Origin: Pseudoduganella sp.
Lineage (GTDB): Bacteria > Pseudomonadota > Gammaproteobacteria > Burkholderiales > Burkholderiaceae_D
Direction of reading: 5' to 3'
NCBI GenBank assembly: GCA_021323265.1
Contig: JAJTCO010000017.1
Location: 1-51,395 of the forward strand
DNA: 51,395 nucleotides
Position numbers and translations under genes: made by a program. This document shows, one piece after another, positions 23,641 through 35,014 of this stretch (its first letter is position 1; every line of letters starts with the position of its first letter). Below the pieces are notes generated by a model that was not told where the DNA came from, ran no database searches, and was given only the letters and a program-made list of their open reading frames with translations.

Positions 23641-26600
23641 GTGCCGAAACCTCCATGCCATCCGTTCGCAAGCTTCTGGCAAGCCGGCTATGAGGGCGCC
23701 GACCACGTCAACCATGCCGGCCAGCCGCAGGACATGAACCTGGTGACCGGCCACCTGCAGCGCGCCCGGGCCGACTACGCACTGCTGTCCCAGTTCGGCA
23801 TCCGCACGGTGCGCGAATCGATCGGCTGGCGCCTGGTCGAGCGCAACGGGCAGTTCGATTTCTCGCCGCTCGTAGCGCGCCTGGAGGCGGCGCGCGAACT
23901 GGGACTGCAAAGCTGCTGGACCTTCTGCCACTATGGCTGGCCGGACGACGTCGACATCTACAGCCAAGACTTCGTGCCGCGCTTCGTGCGCTTCTGCCAG
24001 GCCAGCGCCCGCTTCCTGGCGCCGTGGCTGGGAGACGAACCAGTCTACTCGCCCATGAACGAGCTGTCGTTCACCGCCTGGGGCCTGTCGGTGCACATGT
24101 TCCGATGCCTGAACATGTATCACGAACAGGCCGGGGAGCTGGGCAAGCGGCAACTGGTGCGCGCCTCCGTGGCCGCCATCGACGCCATCCGCGCGATCGC
24201 GCCCGGGGCGCGCTTCCTCCAGTGCGACCCGCTGATCCACGTGATCGCCCCCAGGGACCGGCCCGACTGGGCCGCCCAGGCTGCCGGCTGGAGCGCTTCG
24301 CAGTTCGAGGCGCTGGACATGCTGTGCGGGCGTGTCGAACCGGAGCTGGGCGGGCACCCGCGCTATCTCGACCTGATCGGCGGCAACTACTACCACAGCA
24401 ACCAATGGGAAAGCGGCACCAACATGCGCCTGTGGTGGCACCTGGACGATCCGCGCCGGCGTCCCCTGCACGACATCCTCACGGACTTGCACCAGCGTTA
24501 CGGCCGTCCCGTGCTGCTGGCCGAAACCAGCCACGTCGGCAGCGGACGCGGGGTCTGGATCCGCGAGATGGCCGAGCAGAGCGCCATGGCGCACCAGCAG
24601 GGCGCCCAGGTGTGCGGCATCTGCCTGTATCCCGCCATCGACCGCCCGGACTGGGACAACGCCGACCACTGGCATCGCAGCGGCCTGTGGGACCTGGATC
24701 GCGACGGCCCCGATCCATTGGCCAGGGTGCTGGTGGCCCCGTACGCCAGCGCGCTGCGCCAAGCAATTCGCCTGACCGACCAACTTTGCCAAACCGAGGA
24801 GAGCACCATGCAGACCCTGATCGTCTTTTGCCATCTGCGCTGGGATTTCGTGTTCCAGCGTCCCCAGCATCTGCTCACCCGCCTGGGCAAGTTCTACAAG
24901 GTGGTGTTTGTCGAGGAGCCGGTGTACGAGGAAGGGGAGGCGCGCATGGTCGTATCCCGGCCCGCGCCCAACGTGACGGTCTGCCAGCCACACACCCCGG
25001 TACAGGCGCAGGGCTTCCACGACGACCAGATCCCCCTGCTGCAACCGCTGGTGTCGGCGCTGGCACCACCGGGCGAAGACGTGCTGGTGTGGTTCTACAC
25101 GCCGATGGCCCTGCCGCTGCTGCAAGGCCTGCATCCCGCGCTGGTGATCTACGACTGCATGGACGAACTGAGCGCGTTCAAGAACCCGCCCAAGCAACTG
25201 CTGCAGCGCGAAACAGCATTGCTGAACATTGCCGACCTGGTGTTTACCGGCGGCCCCAGTTTGTACGAAGCCAAGCGCACGCGTCACGCAAATGCGCATT
25301 GCTTCCCCAGCAGTGTGGACGCCGTCCACTTCGAGCAGGCGCTCGACCGCAGCAACGGCCACCCGCTGCACACCGGCATTTCGCGCCCGCGCCTGGGCTT
25401 CTTTGGCGTGATCGATGAGCGCTTCGACGCGCAACTGATTGCCGACATCGCCGACGCGCATCCGGAGTGGCAAGTAGTGCTGGTCGGGCCCATCGTCAAG
25501 ATCGATCCGGCCGCGCTGCCGCAGCGGCAGAACGTGCACTACCTCGGCCAGCAATCCTACAAGGCCCTGCCGCAGTTCCTGGCCGGCTGGGACGTCTGCC
25601 TGCTGCCCTTCGCCCTGAACGAAGCGACGCGCTTCATCAGCCCGACCAAGGTGCTGGAGTACATGGCCGCCGAGCTGCCCATCGTCAGCACTGCGATTCG
25701 TGACGTCGAGGAGCCGTACGGCGGCCTGGTCGCCATCGGCCACGACCACAACGAATTCATCGCCCACTGCGAAGCGGCCCTGGCCCAGGGCGCCGAGCAG
25801 AATGCCGCGATGGCCCAGGCCATGCGGGCGGTCGTGGCGGGCACCTCCTGGGATGCCACTGCCGATCGCATGTACGCGCTGATCGAACGCACCCCGCCCG
25901 GCGGCAAGGCGGCGCGGCTGGGCGGCACCGGCACGCACGCCGACGACCAGCCCGGCGGCGCCGCTAAGGTCAATGCGCTGCGCGCGGCCGCGAGCGGGCA
26001 ACGTTACGAATGCGTGGTGATCGGCGGCGGTCCGACCGGCTTGTCGGCGGCCTACCACGCCGGCGCCGATTGCCTGCTGCTGGAAAGGAACCCGACGGTT
26101 GGCGGCTGGTGCCGTTCCATCGAGGAGCGGGGCTTCACCTTCGATCATGCCGGCCACATCATGTTTTCCAACGACCCCTACGTGCTGGACCTGTACGACA
26201 AGCTGCTGGGCGACAACCAGCATTGGCAAATGCGCGAAGCCTGGGTCTACAGCAAGGACGTCTACACCCGTTACCCATTCCAGGGCGCGCTGAACGGCCT
26301 GCCGCCTGACGTGATCAAGGAATGCATCCTCGGCGCCATCCAGGCGCGCTACGGAGAGGCTTCCAATGCGCCCACCTGCGCCAGCCCCGAAGTGGAGGAC
26401 TGCTGCGCCGATGGCAGCGCCGAAGCAGCCAAGGCCGGGGCGCAAGCGCGGCAGACCGAAACGCAGAGCTTCGAAGAGTTCATCTACAAGGTGTGGGGCG
26501 CGGGCATCGCCAAGCACTTTGCCGTCCCATACAACCGCAAGCTGTGGACCGTCCCCCTGAGCGAGATGGAAACCTCCTGGCTGGGCGGGCGCGTACCGCT

Positions 26601-27414
26601 GCCGGACCTGGCCGAGATCATCGACGGGGCGCTGCAGCCGGTGCCGCGCCCGATGGGACCGAACGCACGCTTCGGCTATCCGAAGCGTGGCGGCTTCCAG
26701 GCGCTGATGAACGGTTTCCTGCCCCTGATCCGGAGCAAGGTCGAGTTGAACGCCGAAGTGGCGCAGGTGCTGCCGGAAGAACATGTGGTGACACTGGCCG
26801 ACGGCCGCCGCTTCCAGTACGGGAGCCTGATCAGCACCATGCCGCTGCCGGAACTGGTCAAGCTGATCGGCGCGGCGGCGCCGCCCGAAGTGCAGGCGGC
26901 GGCGCGCGGGCTGCGCCACATTTCGATACGCTGCGTGAACATCGGCATCGCGCGCACGGGCGTGACGGACAAGCATTGGATCTACTACCCGGAAGACAGC
27001 ATCTTCCACCGCATCTTCGTGCAGGGCAACGCCAGTCCCGAGTGCAACGCGCCGGGCGGCTTTGGCTTCACCTGCGAAATCTCCTATTCCCCGTGGAAGC
27101 CCTTGCCGCTGGACGGCGAAGCGCTGATCGCGCGCTGCATCGAGGACGCCATCAAGGTCGGTTTCATGCGGCCCGACGACAAGGTGCTGGTGGCGAACCA
27201 GGTCGACATGCCGGTGGCATACGTGGTCTACGACCACCAGCGCGCGCGCAACGTCGCCACCGTGCGCGCGTGGCTGGCGCGGCACGACATCGTGCTGGCC
27301 GGCCGCTACAGCGAATGGGAATACTACAATTCCGACCACGCCTTCCTGGCCGGCAAGCGCGCGGCGGAGCAGGTCGCCGGGCAGGACAGCCGCGCCGCGC
27401 CGCGCGCATCATGA
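23641..27414 (+). CDS. Three-domain protein: GH-A glycosidase, GT-B glycosyltransferase, UDP-galactopyranose mutase-like flavoprotein
   Basis: One uninterrupted 1257-residue frame from a GTG, 7 bases after the GH2 stop. Residues 1-388: a TIM-barrel glycosidase with acid/base-type Glu141 (SPMNELSF) and nucleophile-type Glu295 (LLAETSH). Residues 390-755: a GT-B-type transferase (FQRPQHLLTRL, YDCMDELSAF, FGVIDERFD, SPTKVLEYMAAELPIVST). Residues 789-1250: FAD domain GGGPTGLSAAY, then features of eukaryotic-type UDP-galactopyranose mutase, namely His839 in GHIMFS, Arg984 in WLGGRVP, Asn1008 in MGPNARF, Arg1124 in FHRIF, Asn1230 in YNSDHAF. A linker rich in Gly and Ala joins the last two parts. 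Met390 has its own strong ribosome site. A fusion, or overlapping products, is plausible. Galactofuranose chemistry is inferred. Confidence 0.8.
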   Translation: MPKPPCHPFASFWQAGYEGADHVNHAGQPQDMNLVTGHLQRARADYALLSQFGIRTVRESIGWRLVERNGQFDFSPLVARLEAARELGLQSCWTFCHYGWPDDVDIYSQDFVPRFVRFCQASARFLAPWLGDEPVYSPMNELSFTAWGLSVHMFRCLNMYHEQAGELGKRQLVRASVAAIDAIRAIAPGARFLQCDPLIHVIAPRDRPDWAAQAAGWSASQFEALDMLCGRVEPELGGHPRYLDLIGGNYYHSNQWESGTNMRLWWHLDDPRRRPLHDILTDLHQRYGRPVLLAETSHVGSGRGVWIREMAEQSAMAHQQGAQVCGICLYPAIDRPDWDNADHWHRSGLWDLDRDGPDPLARVLVAPYASALRQAIRLTDQLCQTEESTMQTLIVFCHLRWDFVFQRPQHLLTRLGKFYKVVFVEEPVYEEGEARMVVSRPAPNVTVCQPHTPVQAQGFHDDQIPLLQPLVSALAPPGEDVLVWFYTPMALPLLQGLHPALVIYDCMDELSAFKNPPKQLLQRETALLNIADLVFTGGPSLYEAKRTRHANAHCFPSSVDAVHFEQALDRSNGHPLHTGISRPRLGFFGVIDERFDAQLIADIADAHPEWQVVLVGPIVKIDPAALPQRQNVHYLGQQSYKALPQFLAGWDVCLLPFALNEATRFISPTKVLEYMAAELPIVSTAIRDVEEPYGGLVAIGHDHNEFIAHCEAALAQGAEQNAAMAQAMRAVVAGTSWDATADRMYALIERTPPGGKAARLGGTGTHADDQPGGAAKVNALRAAASGQRYECVVIGGGPTGLSAAYHAGADCLLLERNPTVGGWCRSIEERGFTFDHAGHIMFSNDPYVLDLYDKLLGDNQHWQMREAWVYSKDVYTRYPFQGALNGLPPDVIKECILGAIQARYGEASNAPTCASPEVEDCCADGSAEAAKAGAQARQTETQSFEEFIYKVWGAGIAKHFAVPYNRKLWTVPLSEMETSWLGGRVPLPDLAEIIDGALQPVPRPMGPNARFGYPKRGGFQALMNGFLPLIRSKVELNAEVAQVLPEEHVVTLADGRRFQYGSLISTMPLPELVKLIGAAAPPEVQAAARGLRHISIRCVNIGIARTGVTDKHWIYYPEDSIFHRIFVQGNASPECNAPGGFGFTCEISYSPWKPLPLDGEALIARCIEDAIKVGFMRPDDKVLVANQVDMPVAYVVYDHQRARNVATVRAWLARHDIVLAGRYSEWEYYNSDHAFLAGKRAAEQVAGQDSRAAPRAS
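24796..24810 (+). promoter_or_regulatory. Internal ribosome binding site and ATG inside the fusion gene
   Basis: GAGGAGAG at 24796-24803 is followed by CACC and ATG at 24808-24810, in frame with the large protein, exactly where the glycosyltransferase domain begins (Met390). The spacing is near optimal. It suggests a second product of 868 residues containing only the GT and mutase-like domains. Confidence 0.6.
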
Positions 27415-27427
27415 GCGAGAGGCGGCC

Positions 27428-28198
27428 ATGGAACGCAAGTGGGCCAGCTATCCGAGCCTGAGCGGCAAGCGGGTCTTCATTACCGGCGGCGCGACCGGCA
27501 TCGGCGCGGAACTGGTGGCGGCTTTCCTGCGCCAGCGGGCGCAGGTCGCCTTTGTCGACATCGCGCGCGACGATGCCGAGGCCCTGTGCGCCCGCATGCG
27601 GGCCAGCGGCCTGCAGGCGCCGCTTTTCCGCTGCTGCGACCTGACCGACCTGGCAGCGCTGGAAGCCACCATCAACGATGTCGTGGTCCAGATCGGCGAC
27701 ATCGACGTGCTGGTCAACAATGCCGCCAACGACCAGCGCCACGCGCTCGAGACGCTCAAGCCGGCCGAGTGGGACCGGCTGGTCGCGATCAACCAGCGTC
27801 CCATGTTCTACACATGCCAGGCCGTGGTGCCGGCAATGCGGCGCCGCGGTGGCGGGGCGATCATTAATATGGGATCGATCGGCTGGCATATCAAAAGCGC
27901 CGGCTATCCTGCCTACGCCATGGCCAAGGCGGCGGCCAGCGGCCTGACGCGTGGCCTGGCGCGCGAGCTGGGGCGCGACAACGTGCGCATCAATACCGTG
28001 GCGCCCGGCTGGGTCATGACGGAGCGGCAACTGGCGCTGTGGGTGGATGCGGCCGCCGAAGAAGAGATCCGGCGCAACCAATGCCTGCCGGGGCGCCTGA
28101 TGCCGGCCGACGTGGCGGCGCTCGTGCTGTTCCTGGCGGCCGACGACGGTGCCATGTGCACCGGGCAGGAGTTCATTGTCGATGCGGGGTGGGCTTGA
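27428..28198 (+). CDS. SDR sugar dehydrogenase, probable D-galactose 1-dehydrogenase
   Basis: A 256-residue short-chain dehydrogenase: TGGATGIG at 19-26, [17 protein letters not shown] with the catalytic Ser, Tyr163 and Lys167 in YAMAK, and [11 protein letters not shown] at the end. NNAAND followed by R-H is typical of the sugar-oxidising SDRs (galactose, arabinose, fucose). GAGAGG precedes the ATG and its stop overlaps dgoD. In the operon it would oxidise D-galactose to galactonolactone. Confidence 0.85.
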   Translation: MERKWASYPSLSGKRVFITGGATGIGAELVAAFLRQRAQVAFVDIARDDAEALCARMRASGLQAPLFRCCDLTDLAALEATINDVVVQIGDIDVLVNNAANDQRHALETLKPAEWDRLVAINQRPMFYTCQAVVPAMRRRGGGAIINMGSIGWHIKSAGYPAYAMAKAAASGLTRGLARELGRDNVRINTVAPGWVMTERQLALWVDAAAEEEIRRNQCLPGRLMPADVAALVLFLAADDGAMCTGQEFIVDAGWA

Positions 28199-29346
28199 TG
28201 AAGATTACGCAACTGAGCACCTACCGGGTGCCGCCGCGCTGGATGTTCCTCCGGATTGACACCGACGAGGGCATCACTGGCTGGGGCGAGCCCGTGATCG
28301 AAGGCCGCGCGCGTACCGTCGAGGCTGCGGTGCACGAGCTGGCCGAGCTGCTGGTGGGGCGCGACCCCGCCCGCATCAACGACCTGTGGCAAGTCATGTA
28401 CCGCGGCGCCTTCTATCGCGGCGGGGCGGTCTTCATGAGTGCGATCGCCGGCATCGACCAGGCCCTGTGGGACATCAAGGGCAAGGCCCTGGGCGTGCCG
28501 GTCTACGAACTGCTGGGCGGCCTGGTGCGCGACCGCATGAAGATCTACAGCTGGGTGGGCGGCGACCGGCCGGCGGACGTGGTGGCCGGCATCAAGGCCT
28601 TGCAGGCGATCGGCCTGAACACCTTCAAGATGAACGGCACCGAGGAACTGGCCATGCTGGACAGCGCCAAGGCGGTGGATGCCGCCGTCGAGCGCATCGC
28701 CGGCATCCGCTCCGCGTTCGGCAACGAGATCGAGTTCGGCATCGACTTCCACGGCCGCGTGGCCTGGCCGATGGCCAAGCCGCTGCTGCGCGCGCTGGAA
28801 CCTTACCGGCCGCTGTTCGTGGAAGAGCCGGTGCTGGCCGAGCAGTCGGAATACTACCGGCGCCTGTCGGACATGACCAGCATCCCGCTGGCGGCGGGCG
28901 AGCGCATGTTCTCCCGCTTCGAATTCAAGGATGTGCTGGCGCAGGGCGGGCTGGCCATCCTGCAGCCCGACCTGTCGCACGCGGGCGGCATCAGCGAATG
29001 CTTGCGCATCGCGGCCATGGCGGAAGCGCACGACGTGACGCTGGCGCCGCATTGTCCGCTCGGACCGGTGGCGCTGGCCGCCTGCCTGCAGGTCGATTTC
29101 GTGTCGTACAACGCGGTGCTGCAAGAGCAGAGCATGGGCATCCACTACAACCAGGGTGCGGAACTGCTCGACTACGTGCACAACGCGCCCGACTTCTCCA
29201 TGGAAGGCGGCTATATCGCCCCCTTGCCCCTGCCGGGCCTGGGGGTGGACATCAATGTGGAACGGGTCATCGAGGCGAGCCGCGGGGCGCCAGACTGGCG
29301 CAACCCCCTGTGGCGCCACCGCGACGGCAGCGTGGCGGAATGGTAA
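28198..29346 (+). CDS. dgoD: D-galactonate dehydratase
   Basis: A 382-residue mandelate-racemase-group enolase-superfamily enzyme converting galactonate to 2-keto-3-deoxygalactonate. Metal ligands fall at Asp183 (IDFHG), Glu209 (VEEP) and Glu235 (AGER). His185 and His285 (APHCPLGP) are the acid/base residues. These positions and the total length equal those I recall for E. coli DgoD. The ATG overlaps the dehydrogenase stop by one base, and dgoK starts within its last codons. Confidence 0.95.
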   Translation: MKITQLSTYRVPPRWMFLRIDTDEGITGWGEPVIEGRARTVEAAVHELAELLVGRDPARINDLWQVMYRGAFYRGGAVFMSAIAGIDQALWDIKGKALGVPVYELLGGLVRDRMKIYSWVGGDRPADVVAGIKALQAIGLNTFKMNGTEELAMLDSAKAVDAAVERIAGIRSAFGNEIEFGIDFHGRVAWPMAKPLLRALEPYRPLFVEEPVLAEQSEYYRRLSDMTSIPLAAGERMFSRFEFKDVLAQGGLAILQPDLSHAGGISECLRIAAMAEAHDVTLAPHCPLGPVALAACLQVDFVSYNAVLQEQSMGIHYNQGAELLDYVHNAPDFSMEGGYIAPLPLPGLGVDINVERVIEASRGAPDWRNPLWRHRDGSVAEW

Positions 29347-30227
29347 GCCCGGCCTGCCTGCTGGGAATCGACTGGGGCACAAGCAACCGGCGCGCCTACG
29401 TGCTGGGCGGGGGCGGCAACTGCCTGCGCAAGTACGAGGATGCGCAGGGTGCCCTGGCCGCGCGCGGCCACTTTGCCGATTCCCTGCACGCCTTGCGCCA
29501 GCAGCTGGAGGTCGATGCGAGCGTGCCGGTGGTCATGTCGGGCATGGTGGGCAGCGCCCAGGGCTGGCAGGAAGTGGCCTATCTCGACAGCAGCGTGGCG
29601 CTGATGCGCCTGCCCGAGACCCTGGTGCCCGTCAGCGGCGCGCCAGGCTGCTTCATCGTGCCGGGCTACTGCTACCGCGACCATGGCAGCGTCGACGTGA
29701 TGCGCGGCGAGGAGGCGCAACTGCTGGGCGCCTTGCTGCTGGGGCACGGGGACGGCTGCTACGTCCTGCCCGGCACGCACAGCAAATGGGTGGAAGTGGC
29801 GGGCGGCACGGTCGCGCGCCTGACCACCTTCATCACCGGCGAGCTGTTCGCCGCCTTGCGCGCGCACGGGACGCTGGCGCCCCTGATGGCCGAAGGCGGC
29901 GACGATCCCGGCGCGCTGCGCGATGGCGCCTGCCGCGCGCAGGATGCGCAAGCCCTGACACATACCCTGTTCGAAGCGCGCGCCAGCGTGGTGTCCGGCG
30001 CCTCGAGCGCGGGCCGCACCCGTTCCTACGTGAGCGGCCTGCTGATCGGCACCGAATTCGCCGGGCGCCAGCTTGGCGGGGCGGCGCCGGCCTTGCGCCT
30101 GATCGCCTCGCCCGCGCTGGCGGCGCCGTACCGCGCGGTGGCGCAGATGCTGGGGCACGACACCGAACTGATCGACCCGGACCAGGCCTACTGCGCCGCC
30201 CTGGCCCGTTTCATGGAGGCAGTATGA
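29340..30227 (+). CDS. dgoK: 2-dehydro-3-deoxygalactonokinase
   Basis: A 295-residue ASKHA-fold sugar kinase phosphorylating 2-keto-3-deoxygalactonate. The phosphate loop is [16 protein letters not shown], followed by [34 protein letters not shown] and [14 protein letters not shown], all typical of DgoK. The start ATG lies inside the end of dgoD (7-base overlap), and its stop overlaps dgoA (ATGA). Confidence 0.95.
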   Translation: MVSPACLLGIDWGTSNRRAYVLGGGGNCLRKYEDAQGALAARGHFADSLHALRQQLEVDASVPVVMSGMVGSAQGWQEVAYLDSSVALMRLPETLVPVSGAPGCFIVPGYCYRDHGSVDVMRGEEAQLLGALLLGHGDGCYVLPGTHSKWVEVAGGTVARLTTFITGELFAALRAHGTLAPLMAEGGDDPGALRDGACRAQDAQALTHTLFEARASVVSGASSAGRTRSYVSGLLIGTEFAGRQLGGAAPALRLIASPALAAPYRAVAQMLGHDTELIDPDQAYCAALARFMEAV

Positions 30228-30844
30228 CCATGGACATTGACCAATACCAGCCACCCCTGGTGGCCATCCTGCGCGGCCTCACGGTGGCGGAAGCGCCGGC
30301 GGTGGCGCAGACGCTGTTTGCCAGCGGCTTTCGCTTGCTGGAAGTCCCCCTCAACCGGCCCGGTGCACTGGACTGCATCGCACGGCTGAGCAGCCTCGCG
30401 TATCCGGATGCACTGGTCGGCGGCGGCACCATGACCAGCGTCGAACACGTGGACGCGGTGCATGCCGTGGGCGGGCGCCTGATGGTCGCGCCGAACTTCG
30501 ACGCTGCCGTGATCCGGCGCGCACGCGCCCTGGGCATGCTCGCCGTCCCGGGCGTGGCCACGCCGACCGAAGCGCTGGCGGCTCTCGCGGCGGGCGCCGA
30601 CGCCCTCAAATGGTTCCCGGCCGAGGCGCTGGGACCCGGCGGACTGCGCAGCGTCAAGACCATCCTGCCGCCGCACGCCCGGGTCTGGCCGGTGGGCGGC
30701 ATCAGCGCCGGCAACCTGGCCGAGTGGGTGCGCGCCGGCGCCGACGGTTTCGGCATTGGCGGCCGCTTGTACGAACCAGGCATCGCCCTGGCGGACCTGG
30801 AAGTGCGGGCGCGCGAGCTGTTCGCCGCCTGGAGCGCGCGGTGA
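30224..30844 (+). CDS. dgoA: 2-dehydro-3-deoxy-6-phosphogalactonate aldolase
   Basis: A 206-residue class I KDPG/KDPGal-type aldolase splitting the phosphorylated keto-deoxy acid to pyruvate and glyceraldehyde 3-phosphate. Glu40 (LLEVPLNRPGA) and the Schiff-base Lys129 (ALKWFPAE) are in place, with GGGTMTS and GGRLYEPG at the phosphate site. GGAGG precedes the ATG at 30224; another ATG two codons on is possible. The next gene begins at a GTG overlapping its stop. Confidence 0.95.
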   Translation: MTMDIDQYQPPLVAILRGLTVAEAPAVAQTLFASGFRLLEVPLNRPGALDCIARLSSLAYPDALVGGGTMTSVEHVDAVHAVGGRLMVAPNFDAAVIRRARALGMLAVPGVATPTEALAALAAGADALKWFPAEALGPGGLRSVKTILPPHARVWPVGGISAGNLAEWVRAGADGFGIGGRLYEPGIALADLEVRARELFAAWSAR

Positions 30845-31890
30845 AACCGAACGTCCAGGCTCGTCCGTTCGGCGCGCTGAGCGACGGCGTGCCGGTGACC
30901 GCCTACACGCTCGACAATGGCGCCGGCATGCGCCTCGAAGTGCTCGACTACGGCTGCATCATCCGTCGCTGGACCCTGGAGCGCGCCGGCGCCAGCCCCG
31001 TCAACCTGGTGCTGAGCCTGGACAGCCTGTCCGACTATGAGCGCGACCAGGCCTACTTCGGCGCGCTGGTGGGGCGCTTCGCCAACCGCATCGACCACGG
31101 GCGCTTCGAGCTGTCCGGACAGCACCACCAGTTGACCCGCAACGAGGGCGAGCACCACCTGCACGGCGGCGCGCAGGGTTTCCACAAACAGACGTGGCAG
31201 GCCCACGCGGGCGCCGACCACGACGCGGCCTGGATCAACCTGTTCCGGCTGAGCCCCGACGGCGAGGAGCGCTATCCGGGCGACCTGCTGGCGATGATCA
31301 GCTACCTGCTGTCCGCCAACGGCGAGCTGCGCTGCCGCTACCAGGCGGTGTCGGACCGGCCGACGCTGTTTAGCGCCAGCCAGCACAGCTATTTCAACCT
31401 GGCCGGCACGGGCGATATCCTGGACCACGAACTGCAGATCGCCGCCGATTCCTACCTTCCGGTGCGGGCCGATCTGATTCCCACCGGCGAGCGCGCGCCG
31501 GTCGAGGGCACGCCTTTCGACTTCCGCCGTGCGCGCCGCATCGGCGACGGGCTCGCGGCCGCGCATCCGCAGCTCGCGCTGGCGCGTGGCTACGACCACA
31601 ATTTCGTGCTGGCCGGTACCGCCGGACCGCATGCCGTGCTGAGCGACCCTGCATCCGGGCGCAGGATGGCGATCTACACCGATTGCCCGGGCTTGCAGTT
31701 CTACAGCGGGAACTACCTCGACGGATCGCTGTCGGGGCAGGGACGGGAGTTTGGCCGCCATGCCGGGCTGTGCCTGGAGCCGCAGCAGTTTCCCGACACC
31801 CCCAATCGTCCGGACTTTCCGCAACGGGTGTGCCGGCCGGGCTGGGCGGGCAGCATGGCGACGCTGTACGCGTTGAGCAACTGGAGGTGA
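30841..31890 (+). CDS. galM: Aldose 1-epimerase (galactose mutarotase)
   Basis: A 349-residue GalM-family protein interconverting anomers of galactose so the dehydrogenase gets its beta form. Conserved parts: GALVGRFANRI, the catalytic His region SQHSYFNLAG, YDHNFVL, and the catalytic Glu in LCLEPQQFPD. The start is GTG at 30841 overlapping the dgoA stop. Its last codons contain the ribosome site of the following lactonase gene. Confidence 0.94.
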   Translation: MKPNVQARPFGALSDGVPVTAYTLDNGAGMRLEVLDYGCIIRRWTLERAGASPVNLVLSLDSLSDYERDQAYFGALVGRFANRIDHGRFELSGQHHQLTRNEGEHHLHGGAQGFHKQTWQAHAGADHDAAWINLFRLSPDGEERYPGDLLAMISYLLSANGELRCRYQAVSDRPTLFSASQHSYFNLAGTGDILDHELQIAADSYLPVRADLIPTGERAPVEGTPFDFRRARRIGDGLAAAHPQLALARGYDHNFVLAGTAGPHAVLSDPASGRRMAIYTDCPGLQFYSGNYLDGSLSGQGREFGRHAGLCLEPQQFPDTPNRPDFPQRVCRPGWAGSMATLYALSNWR

Positions 31891-31892
31891 AC

Positions 31893-32786
31893 ATGGACCT
31901 GATCGTCGATGCCCAGAATGCGCTGGGAGAATGCCTGCTCTGGTGCGACAGGACGCAGCGCCTGTGGTGGACCGACATCCTGGGCCGCAAGCTGTGGCGC
32001 CATACACCCGCCGACGGCAGCACGGTCCAGTGGGACATGCCCGAGCGGCTGGCCTCGTTCGCCTTGACCGGCGACGAGGCGCGCCTGCTATTGGGGCTCG
32101 AACACCGCCTGGCCTGGTTCGATGCGCGCAGCGGCGAAGTCCTCACCATCGTTGCGGTGGAGCCGGAGGCGGACAGCACGCGCGTCAACGACGGGCGGTG
32201 CGACCGCCAGGGCCGCTTCGTGTTCGGCACCATGAACGAGGCGGTGGGCAGGGCGCCTATCGGCCACTTCTACCGGCTCGATCATGGCCTGCAGCTGGAG
32301 CAGCTGCCGCTGGCGCCGGTGGCCATCGCCAACAGCATCTGCTTCAGCCGGGACGGGGCGACGATGTACTTCTGCGATTCCCTGTCCGGCGAAATCCGCT
32401 GTTGCGACTATGGCGACGACGTGGGCAACGAACGGGTCTTTGCCATGCTGCCGCCCGGTGGCGGCGAACCGGACGGATCCCTGGTCGACGCCGACGGCTG
32501 CCTGTGGAACGCGGAATGGGGCGCCGGCCGCATCGTGCGTTATCGCCCCGACGGCAGCGTGGAACGGGCCATCGCCGTCCCCGTCAGCCAACCCACCTGT
32601 CCCGCCTTCGGCGGCGCGGCTCTGGACGAACTCTATGTCTGCAGCGCCCTGGTGGACTTGCTGGTGCCCGAACGCTATGCCGGCGGCGTGTTCGGCACCC
32701 GCATCGCCGATGTGGCCGGCCTGCCGGAGGAGCGCTTTGGCGCGCGGATGGGGGATGATCTCGTTGTCAATAGGAACTTGTCTTAA
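31893..32786 (+). CDS. SMP-30/gluconolactonase-family sugar lactonase
   Basis: A 297-residue six-bladed propeller lactonase. Metal ligands of the family are visible: Glu in LGECLLW, Asn/Asp in [13 protein letters not shown], Asn in IANSICFS, and Asp in [11 protein letters not shown]. It would hydrolyse the galactonolactone made by the dehydrogenase to galactonate. GGAGGT at 31884-31889 gives a strong ribosome site. It is the last gene of the operon; the 113 bases after it, before fusA, hold no clear terminator. Confidence 0.92.
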   Translation: MDLIVDAQNALGECLLWCDRTQRLWWTDILGRKLWRHTPADGSTVQWDMPERLASFALTGDEARLLLGLEHRLAWFDARSGEVLTIVAVEPEADSTRVNDGRCDRQGRFVFGTMNEAVGRAPIGHFYRLDHGLQLEQLPLAPVAIANSICFSRDGATMYFCDSLSGEIRCCDYGDDVGNERVFAMLPPGGGEPDGSLVDADGCLWNAEWGAGRIVRYRPDGSVERAIAVPVSQPTCPAFGGAALDELYVCSALVDLLVPERYAGGVFGTRIADVAGLPEERFGARMGDDLVVNRNLS

Positions 32787-32899
32787 CGAACGGCAAGTCT
32801 GCGCACCCCCCTTGTTTTCTTGCTCAGCCACCCAATCTTCCCACTCCTGTTACTGATAGAATCAGCGGTGCCCGCAAGGCATCGTTCAAGGAGATTGTG

Positions 32900-35010
<2,111 letters not shown>

Positions 35011-35014
<4 letters not shown>

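Noticed and set aside
23614..27339. 1241-residue open frame on the minus strand opposite the fusion gene
   Set aside because: Shadow of a high-GC gene: composition is rich in His, Arg, Gln and Gly, with no recognisable domain, no ribosome site, and every known motif is on the plus strand.
32787..32899. Terminator or promoter between the sugar operon and fusA
   Set aside because: A weak stem (ACTTG/CAAGT) and a TAGAAT box without a matching -35 are too poor to annotate.
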